Assembly: GCF_032854445.1 (NCBI RefSeq)
Contig: NC_088295.1
Coordinates: 96,157,805 to 96,221,804 of the forward strand
Direction of reading: 5' to 3'
Length of the DNA stretch: 64,000 nucleotides
Source of the DNA: Liolophura sinensis
Lineage: Eukaryota; Mollusca; Polyplacophora; Chitonida; Chitonidae
Made by a program: the position numbers and the translations under genes. This document shows, in pieces, positions 54,048 to 64,000 of the stretch. The stretch's first letter is position 1, and every line of letters begins with the position of its first letter. A model generated the notes under the pieces. The model worked only from the letters and a program-made list of their open reading frames with translations. It ran no database searches and was not told the origin of the DNA.

Positions 54048-54246
54048 TGTGCCAGTGGTTAACAATGCGTGAGCCTCTCACCAATGCGGTCGGTGTGAGA
54101 CTGTGAGTTCAAGTCCAGTCCATGCTGGCTTCCTCTCCGGTCATACGTGGGAAGGTCTTCAAGCAGCCTGCAGGTTGTTGTGGGTTTTCTCTGGGCATAA
54201 GTGTAATATTCTTGAATGTGGCGTAAAACACCAATCATATAAACAA
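54048..54246 (+). mobile_element. SINE (family 1), sense orientation, diverged
   Basis: Head partly lost ('gtgccagtggttaacaatgcgtgagcctctcaccaatgcggtc'), B-box 'gttcaagtcc' present, body reduced in the middle, tail 'gtggcgtaaaacaccaatcatataaac'. Confidence 0.78.
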
Positions 54247-56814
54247 GGAAGTAAATATGTTGTGCCATGTGGATAATATTTACTTAAAAAACAAAAATAA
54301 AGCATTCACACTTTACTGATCTCGATTAAAGAACCTCAAGGCTATTTATGTTCAGAAACCAGATTTGAAGAATGTTTTTAGCAGCTTTTCAGGTTTCTTG
54401 TAAGGGGATTCACTGTACTTTTGCAATACTACTAAAAAGCTAAAAAAATATATATGATCCATTTCAATATTGAGAGCCATCTTTGTTGTTGAAATATTTT
54501 GGCATGTACAGTACTTAATATTAATACAAACACCTATTTGTTTGAAGGTAAATCCTCAATTATTGCAGCTTTTGTTGGAGAAGGCAAATTTTGCCCCTTT
54601 TCACATGTCCTGCCTATAGGCTATCAACAGTCAACTCTGATAAATGTGACATTACCCAGTGCTACAGATAATTTTTTTTTAGAGGGAGTACTCCCAGAGA
54701 GGGAGAACTGGGTAGACAGCTGCAGTACACATTTTCTGAAGTGCTTGTGCATAAATGTATACATAGGCCTACATGTACTGAGATCAGGGTTGGAAATTGT
54801 GCGGACGTGCCCAGCAAAAAAATGATCTTGTCCATCAAAATTTATGTGCAGCACGGACAAGTGTCCGGTTGAATATTTGGTGATGAAAATTTGCACGTAA
54901 ATGAGACTCTTGCTTTGATCAGTTTCCCACACTGGTGTTAAGTGGATTGATACTGGTGCCTATTATTCGTAAGAAAACGTTAAATTTCTTGAAAACATCG
55001 CTACGTCGAAAAATCGCGTTTCCATAAAGTTTACCAGACTTCCTGTACAGACATTTGTTGTGACAAAAATAGATTACCCCTGTTCCGATGGCTTTTCATT
55101 GAGCAAATAGACGTGAAGTTCACGGGACAGGAGTGCCACTCTAGGAATATGGTAGTCAGCAAACAAAAATTATCGGTCCCTCAAAACGACCAGTCTTCTT
55201 AAAACTTTCAGGTTTACCAATCAGCGGACTAATGGATCAATAACTGTAGCTACGCGACGATGTTTCAAAGAAGAATGGAAGCGATATATTGCACCATGTG
55301 TAAAAATTACAATAACTGCAAATAACCCCTCTGGTCAGTTATTTTAACAGATTCTTGTCAAACTAAATACACAGTGCATTTAATCACTTATCGACCAACA
55401 GTTCAGTGCAGAGAAATTTTGTCCTGTGAGTTGGCAAAAATGTCTGGTAACTTTAAGAGATCAAGAGGACAATTGTCCTGCTGGCTTTACTTCTAATTTC
55501 TCTCGCTTTACCACTTGTTATAACATTCCAGAATAAGGTAATTATTTCAGCTCTCCCTTAAGAGGATTGATATTGAGTGAAGATAATCTAGTCATTTATT
55601 TTGCATTGATCAACCAGGGTTGGGTTTATTTCAATAACTCGCTTACTGACAACTTTGTTTTTCGCTGTGTTTTGGTAACAGTATAGGTTGCTGTTTTATT
55701 TTTGCTGTAGTAACCTTCGTATTAAATGCAACAAGTAATTCCAACCCCACCCCAAACATGTCTTAACCCATACACACTTGTTAACAACTGCCGTCTTGGG
55801 ATCAAAACAGAATAAAACTGTTGTTGACATAATATAAGCCTATAGGCCTTGGCCTTTGCTAAATCCAATTGTACATAACAAGAATTTATTATTTTGTGCT
55901 TTAATTATTCGCAGTATATACTATAAACCTGAAGTGTTGCATATGTTGCTGACTGTTCTCATGATTGCTATGTATCATTGTATTAGCTTCTCTCTTCATG
56001 AAATCATGGGCACCTACCTGTATACAGCAGAAACTGGACCCTAAGTGATACTTTAACATAGCAGACTTTCCTGACAATTGATGTGGAATTGAAACCAGAC
56101 ATAGGAGAACGATATCAGGATAATTTTGTGCAATGCAGTAGCAGAACTTAAAGAATAGTAACCCAAATGATCATTTTTAGCCTTTGCTACATATTTTTCA
56201 AGGCAAACACTACAGAATGTCACAATTAAAGATGAATATCACAGTGTGCATTCTGCTCGTGTGCGGATGGTGGTACAGGAGGTTTTACTATAGCCTACAG
56301 TGTGGAAAACTTGCGTACATGATCCACTGTGGAGATTTACTTTTGTTTTAACAGTACACACAGATCTTTGGGCGTATACAGAACACTCTTTTCAGAAGTG
56401 TATCATCTAATTTTTTAATCATCAAGTGAGTCAGTTTGTGGAAATTTTGGTTAGATTGTGTAACTGGCCATTAACACTTTATGATGAAGTAGGCTAGCCT
56501 ATTGACATATCCCTGTATGTACATGTATTAACATAGCAGTAGTCAGTTTTAGACAAAACTTCCCTCAGAATGTGATTATTTGTTTTGGCAGTGGTAACAA
56601 ACTTGACCAAGAAGATGATGCTGATATCCCCATGTTATTCTATTGCTGTAATGATGTAACTCAAAATATGTAATGAGGGAAAACTACCTACTGAATATCA
56701 CTTACAAGCAGGACAGGTATATACTGGTCTTCTTCAGTAAGAGACTAGATGATCATTAAGTTAAACGCATGATCAAACTTTTCTATGATTTAGGGCCATC
56801 TAAGTGTACATGTT
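54247..56814. other. No identifiable feature
   Basis: About 2.6 kb of AT-rich sequence with short frames only. A 108-codon frame at 54499-54825 has no recognisable domain. Confidence 0.35.
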
Positions 56815-56826
56815 TATGTAAATTGA

Positions 56827-57077
56827 TTTTTTTTTTTTTTGATTGGTGTTTTACGCCGTACTCAAGAATATTTCACTTATATGACGGCGGCCAGCATTAT
56901 GGTGGGCGGAAACCTGGCAGAACCCGGGGGAAACCCACGACCATCCGCAGGTAGCTGACAGACCTTCCCACATACGGCCGGAGAGAAAGCCAGCATGAGC
57001 TGGAGTTGAACTCACAGCGACCGCATTGGTGAGAGACTCCTGGGTCATTACGCTGCGCTAGCGCGCTAACCAACCAA
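56827..57077 (-). mobile_element. SINE (family 1), near full length, with target duplication
   Basis: Begins with a run of T and ends within the tRNA-like head at 'gcgcgctaaccaacca'. Flanked by 12-bp perfect repeats 'tatgtaaattga' at 56815-56826 and 57078-57089. Confidence 0.93.
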
Positions 57078-57089
57078 TATGTAAATTGA

Positions 57090-58580
57090 CATGTATTTAC
57101 AGATGCGAATGCAGACTGACTGATTCATAGATGTTGATAATCAAAGTCAAGTGGGACCAGTGCTTATTTTGTTCTAGTGTCTGGGACTCTCCACAAAATT
57201 CCACAGGCCTTGGAGAAGAGGACCAGTATTAATTTCAAGAGATTGATTTGAAAACTTCTACAGATAGTTAGTTTGATCAATGTGAAATGTAAAATAGTAG
57301 AATTTTAGATCTAAACTTTCAGCAAATTTGGGTGTTGGATCGTAGAATTTTACACAAAGACTAATTAATTTACTATCTTGGATGATTTCGGAATATAAAT
57401 GTTTTATGCCTAGGCTTATCATTGTACTACTCGAGATTGTAGAATTTTTAACCAGGACAGTAAATTTTGAACAATCTAACACTGGAATAAGGAAAAAAAT
57501 GCATCAAAAACACAATTTCAGGGCTTCCAAAACGTATAATTTTATCAATCTGCCCAGAATAATGCATCCAGAATATGCCTGAATGAACACCTTGCAAGCA
57601 TGTGGAAAGTTTTTTCAACCTATTTGCATGTTTGCAAAGTAAATGATAGATGATCTGGTGGACAACTGTAAGACTGAAATTGAACGTCGTTAATCATCAG
57701 TGCAGTAAATCCCCTTTGCTGACAAGACTGTCAGCTGGTCAATTAATTGTTGTACTCCTCGTCTGGAGATTGTACAGGATTTTAGTTTAAAACAACGTGC
57801 TTAACACTCAGGCCAGTGGAGTAGGTGATTATGGGGATCTTTTTTTACATTGTAAGTGATCACTATATAAGCCTTAAAACACTTTGATTTGTAGTTGTAC
57901 ATGGTGTACTATAACAGTGGAGGACATGGCATGTGCTGTAGCCAAAGATCTCAGCTGTGATCTCTTTTATATGGGGTTAGGTATAGATCACAGCCGAGGA
58001 GCCTTCCAAGTTAAAATATTGGTATTTAAGAACAGCAACAAAATTTTGTGCAAAATAAACCAATACATACATTAACCTGGCAAAACTCCAATAAATTATG
58101 TTCGCCAAGACATTCTCTGTTCCTCTGCCAATTTTTTCCACATTCTGTAGTTTACGGCCAGCAAATCCAAGATAATTCACAGTTGTGACATACGCTCACA
58201 TGCTGTGTTGACATTGTGACCTAATAAATCGGGTTGTTCCTCTCCACGCATGCGTGGTGGACCTTTCACAGTGTCACTGTGTTTGAATCAGCTTGTGGTC
58301 AGTTTTGACAGAAAGTGAACTGTCAAATTAAAGTTTGCATTGAAAAAGACAGGCAATCTTCGGCATCTGTTCCATTCATGGAAAGGTCAACAGCTTCTGT
58401 GCAATTGTGGCAAAGTGTGTGTAAATATTTCAGCTTTCAGAATTGCCATGCTGAATATGTGTATTCAGGATGAATCTGACGTGCATGCATCAGAATTGAA
58501 CGAGAGTAACTCTTTGAAAGCATTGTACTGGAATTGGGTCCACATAGCTCTTGGGCCAAGGGTGGCCAGCAGTCCCTGCG
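57090..58580. other. No identifiable feature
   Basis: AT-rich DNA. Short frames lack domains. Confidence 0.35.
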
Positions 58581-58581
58581 T

Positions 58582-58614
58582 ATCAGTATATACATATATA
58601 TATATATATATATA
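58582..58614. repeat. (TA)n microsatellite
   Basis: 'acatatatatatatatatatata' run. Confidence 0.9.
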
Positions 58615-61014
58615 AGCCACCCTTAGACTGAGGTCTCATGCTACATGTACTTGTGTAGTTGGGGAGTAGGGGGCCCACAGCTTGACATGCATGATTGCAC
58701 CGACTGAACTCTTGCACCAAACACATTTTAATTTACAGTACAGTTTCATCTCCAGTAACTTCATCTGCATTGTTGATATGTCTTTCACGCTAACTTTAAG
58801 CTTAAATTTGTTACACGTGCGTCACATCCATAGGATGAGATGGCCATCTATCTACACGTCCATTTCGGGAAATAAAGTGGAAAGGAGTGCCATTTGGAAT
58901 TGCTGTTTTCAAAACCTTTTGCATGGGAAAGATTGGAAAGAATGAAAAACTTGCTCCAATAAAATGGTCTTCAAAACTTGGGCTGTTTGGACAGTCTTGC
59001 ACTTTGTTGGCTGTTACATCTATATGAGAACATCTTCATTGTGGAAGTGTAACCTCTTACACATTGTATGCTCATTATGACTACAACTGTTGGACATATT
59101 TGTGCATGTTAAAAGTGAACAGGGCAGTAAATTGCTCATGTTAGTCATGGTTGATTTACTTTTGAGTGCTCCTGAATTCTGTGAGAACAATGTGTCTGTT
59201 CTGTATGGTGATGAACATAACTAGGGTCAGTGGGTCTAGTAGGTTCATCGATTGGCGTCAGTCTATAAATGTAACATCTGATAGTGTATTCAGAGTTGTA
59301 GCAGTAGTGTGAATAATGAATTTCAGGTTGACATGAAGTTTTTACAACAAATATTTTCTGATCAAATTTATCTGCTTCTGTGTAATTTACAAAGTTTGTG
59401 TGTCTGATCCTGGGCTAAGCCTCGGCTAGTGGTGGTCAGATCATAGGTGTAGGTTTGTGCCAGAGTACATTGACTATGGCTACATGGTGAACGACCAAGC
59501 TTGAGCAGGCAGTGTTAAAATAGATCCTCAGTGCTGTGCTTGCCAAACTGCATAGGTGGATAGGGTGATGGTCCGTGAATAGATTTCAGTCATTTAAAAC
59601 ATCGGAAATGGAAGTAAAACAGTAGAATTTGGTGATCACACAAAAGAAAACCTGCTCCACTGTGATTTGAGGCACCCTTGACCTTACGACACCATTGTGG
59701 TACATACACTGCAGGCAGGTGAGGCTTCTCTATATGGGCGGCACAAACAACAAGAGGCAATCGTTATAACACAATGCAGGATACTGGAAAGTTACAGTAA
59801 CATGGTCTAAAAAAGCTACAGATTGAGAAAATATGGGCCAGATCTAATCAAAAACACCCTTGAATTTCGGAGGAGACTTGCTAATTCAATCAGGCCTACT
59901 ACAAGAAAATACTGAAGGACGAAGTTTACATGTATATGCCAAATAAAGCCAAAGGAAAAGAAGGATTTTCACTCCTAGAATGCAGAAGCTGTTAAGTTGT
60001 TTAAAACAGCAGTATGTGACATTGCATGTAACTGTAGTGAGCTGCCAGCCTCAGCCCTACAACTGCTGTAAGGCTACCAGGTGGCCCTCTGGACCGAACT
60101 GCATGCTGTACCTTGAAGCCGGTGACTGGCAAAATTTAAATTCGCATTTCTATCAATTACCAGTTTTATTCAATATAATTTCGTCCTTTTTATTTTTGCT
60201 GGTGATACTTTTTAAAACATAAAAAATTAGCTTGATTGTTGCTTTAACCTGTGTTGAGTGAAGACTGTTTCGTAACTGCCACTCACATCCCTGACAGCAT
60301 GGTTTCTGCTGTAGAAATTAATATTTTGTGGACTACAAAACAGTGCGGAATTCTCCCCGGGTTCTACAATCATTCCACGGATGTCCTATTCGTGGGGGAC
60401 AAACCAGACTGTAGCGCGTCCCTGTGGAGACCAGTATGTGAGCGAAAGCCTTTCCTTGTATCGCCCAGTCACTGTGATTTATACCTTTTTCAAGGCTCTA
60501 ATGCAACTCCGTTATCTGTCAAAACATTTGTTGGAAAACTATTATGATTTTACTTATATTATGCTAATTAAGAGGGTATTGGGGTAATTACAGATTACTG
60601 GGGGTAATTTACAGACTTTTTTATGCCATTTTGGATTGAACTAAGAAGGTTAAAGTTGTTCTTGCAGACGGCAATCAAAATATAACAGTTCTCTCGAGAA
60701 TTTCAACTCAATTGCATTTCAGAGCCAGAAGTAGGTCACACGACACTTCAAAATGGCTGTAGATGGCAAGGTTCTCGGTACTATCATAGTTCCAGCAGTC
60801 ACTGTGACCACCAAGCAACAAGTTAATTAGTTTCATGGGTGAAGATGGTAAATTAAGAGGCTATAAATTATACAACTACGCCAACACAAACATTTTCTTA
60901 AAAATAATATCTATGTTAAATATGGAATTCATATCATTATGAGCAAATGAACACTTTTGCTTTGTTTAGAACAAAGTTTGACATATCTATTATGCAGAAC
61001 TTGGAAGGGGCTTC
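58615..61014. other. No identifiable feature
   Basis: About 2.4 kb. The 98-codon frame at 60251-60547 shows no domain and is probably fortuitous. Confidence 0.35.
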
Positions 61015-61135
61015 AATGACCGAGGTGTTAAGGGTGCCAGCACGGCGTGATCACCTAGGAGACTCTCACTAACTCTGCTGCTATGAGTTCAAGTCAAGCT
61101 CATGCTGGCTTCCTCTCAGGCCGTTTGTGGAAGTC
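61015..61135 (+). mobile_element. SINE fragment (family 1), head and early body
   Basis: 'gtgccagcacggcgtgatcacctaggagactctcactaactctgctgctatgagttcaagtcaagctcatgctggcttcctctcaggccg' matches the head half. The tail is missing. Confidence 0.65.
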
Positions 61136-64000
61136 TGTTGATATGTACATGTGTTATTTGAGCGTTAAACCTATTTGGAAAATTTACAATATGCTGATAT
61201 GTGATATAACCACTGAATCCTGGAGCAAAAACAGTTGCAGTTTGTTTACTCCACTACAGATAAATAGGTAGAAGTCTTAAAACTTAGTATCACGTGTATG
61301 ATTAATATAATCAGGATTTATGAAATACACTCGTGTGTGCAACCAGGGACGGATACAGCGTTCTAATTTGGGCACCCTTTCAACCGGGGCCTACTGGCCA
61401 CCGGCCCCGGTGGGTCCAGGGCGGTGCCCTGGTTGAGGGGGTCGAAGGCCCCTGAAAAAAAAATAGCGTAAAATTTTGAATGACACAGTTGAAGTACAGG
61501 AGTTTTCTGTACCTGTTTATCCAGGTCTCGGTGCTCTTTTATTGTTGGGGGAAAAAAAATACACATTTACAGTATGCACAGTATTTTTCATACTGATGGA
61601 CATGTAGATCTATCAGTGGCTTATAGATTTAAGAAAGTGCAGTGGCTTTTTCTTTTTCTTTCATCAGTGTTACTTCCTTGGCATTTTGGTTAAATTTTCA
61701 TGGGGGAGATGGGGAAAAAAATTGACTCTGACTCTGACTTTTTTGGGACGGTAAGAAATCGTCCTATTCCTCCACCGGTAGATGAAATCAAATCGGCAGT
61801 GCATTTCACACAGTGGACATAGCTAGAGCTTTGTATATTGTGCGATCGGCCAGTTGTTTTTGGTCTACCACAATGTAACACGCACAATGTGTTATAAACA
61901 CACGAACAACAAAGACTGGGAATAAGGTAAAAGGTTGCACAGTAGTCGACGGCGCAAATGTACGACAAACGGAGGCCATGAAAACAGAGTTGAAATGAAA
62001 AACCGCGCGTTAAATTTTCTTGTATTTGCCAAATTTAAATTTGAATTGTTTTTTGAATTTGGGCTCATGTGTTAAGTGTTAACGGAGAACAAATTCAAAT
62101 AGGGTATAACAGGTTTTTCTGGTGTTCCACAGGACAGAAGATATTTAACCTTGAAAACTTTTGAGCCAAATTCAATGAAAATGTGTATGTGGATTCACTG
62201 GGAGAGAGACTTGGCACAGCGTTTAAGTGCAACACCCCAAGCCCATGGCACACATGGTTGGAGAGTTTTAGATTTCCCCGCCTATTTTGCCAGTTAGTCA
62301 TGTAAGTCACATGTGAGGTGGTTTGTCATCTACTTGCCATGGAGTTTGCCCTGGGCAGTCAGGTATGCTCAAGTTAGATATTCCATTAAACAACAGTAAA
62401 ATGAATAAATATATGAATACATAAAATCAAGACATCACTCTACTGTCCTGTTTGGTTTGCCTGGGTTCAGTTCAGTTTCTCGGTTTGAGTGACAGAAGGC
62501 TGACCTACATGTATGTGGCAAGTTACCTGCAGCAGATGTTACATGTAGCAATACACGGTCACCTCCAAAGTCAATGATAAATTTCTATTTCTCAAGTAGT
62601 GTGGAATCATTTAAACATTTCTAGCTGGAAAACTATTGATGGTAGCTCAAATCTGTTGGTATATATTGCCCAAAGGCCATCTCTTGGGCTACAGTTTGGT
62701 GCAAGTTTCACATTTCTAGCTACCATAGTTCTCGAGTTAAAGGCCATTGACATTATGCAACTGAAAAAGGATTTTTGACCATATCTCAAAAACTTACCAA
62801 TAAAATTCAATCATGTGACACCAAACAGCACTGCTTCATATGTTGGCTATTAAAAATGCCAAGTTTGCTTTTTCTACCTTTACCGGTTTTGGAGATATTG
62901 CAATTTTACGAGCTGACTATGAAAAAAATAAAGAACTTTTTAAATACATTTTAATGGCAAAACACCAATCGTAGCTGTGCGGGCTGGGGTTGATCTATCT
63001 ACTGACATTTAAAAAATGACACTAAAATGAGCTATATTTGCAATTTAAAGAAAAACTATACATTTTAGGAATAAACTAAAACCACCTTTGTATTCAGCAG
63101 GCCAAACTGCATATAATTGCTATCTTGTTTTTTCAAAATTCATTCACAGGTGATCACCTGACTAAAATGACTGATAGCTAGTATTCACATTTCTCGACTG
63201 ATTTGCATAAATTATTCAATCCTGATACCCCCAGTAGTCTTGTACATGTATGTGAATTTTAAATGCAATCAGATCAGCTGTTCTGGAGAAGAAGTTTTTT
63301 TTTAGATATCCATACTGCTCCAATATGACTGAAAAGTGGCTCACAGGTGGGTAAAATTTTATACTCCAGCAGCTAGCCCAAGCAATTTGGTAATGAACAT
63401 GTGTAGAAAGTTGTGACATGCAGTTTTCTCGCAAAACAAAATTAAAAAAAAAAAACAGTTGTCAGAGAAGAGGAGAGATAGTCTGAGCGAGAACAATAGG
63501 CTTCTAAGCGAAGCTTGAAAAACCAAACGTCTCAGCATAGGTGCTTGGCCACCTATTTATAATTTTGAATTTTATAAGGTTTCTGTTTAACCTGATTTAA
63601 AGATACCTGAAGTAAGAATTAAGAAAATAGGACAAAAAATTTGAAGAAGGGTCTAGTGGAAAAATTGTGTATTTTATTTATAACGGATGTAATATGGAAA
63701 TACATGCGTGCTATTTTTCGAGTAGACCAGTCTTCTAATTTTTTCTATTCTATCGTTAACCTGGATGGACCTAACAACCTTCAATGCTACAATTAACAGA
63801 AATATTTCTGTGAGAAAGTTGCTGACTAAGAGTGCTACATAACTCACATTTAAGTGTGTAGAGACGTTGCTATTTTAGATCATCTTGATCATATTGAAAA
63901 GGAAATGTATCCATTTAGTCTGGAATTTTAATACAGTTCCTGTGGGTACTATTGCATACATGTAGATTTAGTACAGTTTCTGTGGGTACTGTTACATGCG
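61136..64000. other. Mostly featureless; possible DNA-transposon end near 61,345
   Basis: 'cagggacggatacagcg' followed by a G/C-rich 'ggccccggtgggtccagggcggtgccctgg' block resembles terminal regions of some hAT-type elements, but no partner end was found. The rest is AT-rich. The last 120 bp contain a short direct repeat 'tacagtt.ctgtgggtact'. Confidence 0.35.

Noticed and set aside
60251-60547. 98-codon plus-strand frame with Cys residues
   Set aside because: No domain, no codon or splice support, AT-rich context; probably chance.
61345-61460. hAT-like terminal sequence
   Set aside because: Resemblance of one short end only; no partner inverted repeat or transposase was found.

Overview
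The window is eukaryotic, repeat-dominated DNA from a marine invertebrate, most likely a lophotrochozoan and probably a mollusc. The reasons are: no operon-dense host coding; many copies of a tRNA-derived SINE ending in a conserved 'gccgtactcaagaatatttcac...cgacggcggccagcat' type body; a second SINE ending in '...aaaccccaagcactcactgact'; Ty3/gypsy, BEL/Pao, Tc1/mariner and Polinton pieces; and several satellite families. The phylum call is inference from repeat style, not from a host gene. I found no convincing host protein-coding exon. The one host-like signal is a GC/CpG-richer promoter-like stretch at about 50.9-51.4 kb.

Layout. 0-5.5 kb: unique AT-rich DNA, SINE pieces and Tc1/mariner transposase fragments, two of which form a hairpin-like inverted repeat. 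5.5-11.5 kb: a CCAAT-box promoter followed by an SGNH-hydrolase-like ORF, then two inverted copies of a locus encoding a PC4-like (ssDNA-binding coactivator fold) protein, with a broken C2H2 zinc-finger gene between them. 11.5-15 kb: a decayed Ty3/gypsy gag-pol (minus strand) interrupted by a SINE with a perfect 16-bp target duplication. 15.9-20.1 kb: a decayed BEL/Pao element (plus strand). 20.1-26.0 kb: several minisatellites, SINEs and a block of a 55-bp satellite.

26,123-40,438 is the main object: a 14.3-kb Polinton/Maverick-type element bounded by inverted repeats of about 240 bp. It carries protein-primed DNA polymerase B, a retroviral-type integrase, an A32/FtsK-like packaging ATPase, a double-jelly-roll-type major capsid protein, and about eight further ORFs of the virion or membrane class whose exact roles I cannot name. 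Polymerase and integrase converge. Capsid, ATPase, three small genes and integrase form a tight minus-strand cluster. A structural gene diverges from the capsid gene with start codons 26 bp apart. Most ORFs over about 100 codons are broken by frameshifts or in-frame stops, and catalytic residues are altered in exonuclease, Walker A and integrase motifs, so this copy looks dead. No adenain-type protease was recognised.

40.4-49.7 kb: an exact 86-bp, seven-copy tandem array next to the right inverted repeat, a 1.5-kb array of a 39-bp unit, and long blocks of the 55-bp satellite interleaved with a 67-bp unit. The same 55-bp satellite lies on both sides of the Polinton. 49.8-64 kb: SINEs (two with clean target duplications), the promoter-like region, and otherwise featureless AT-rich DNA, probably intronic or intergenic.
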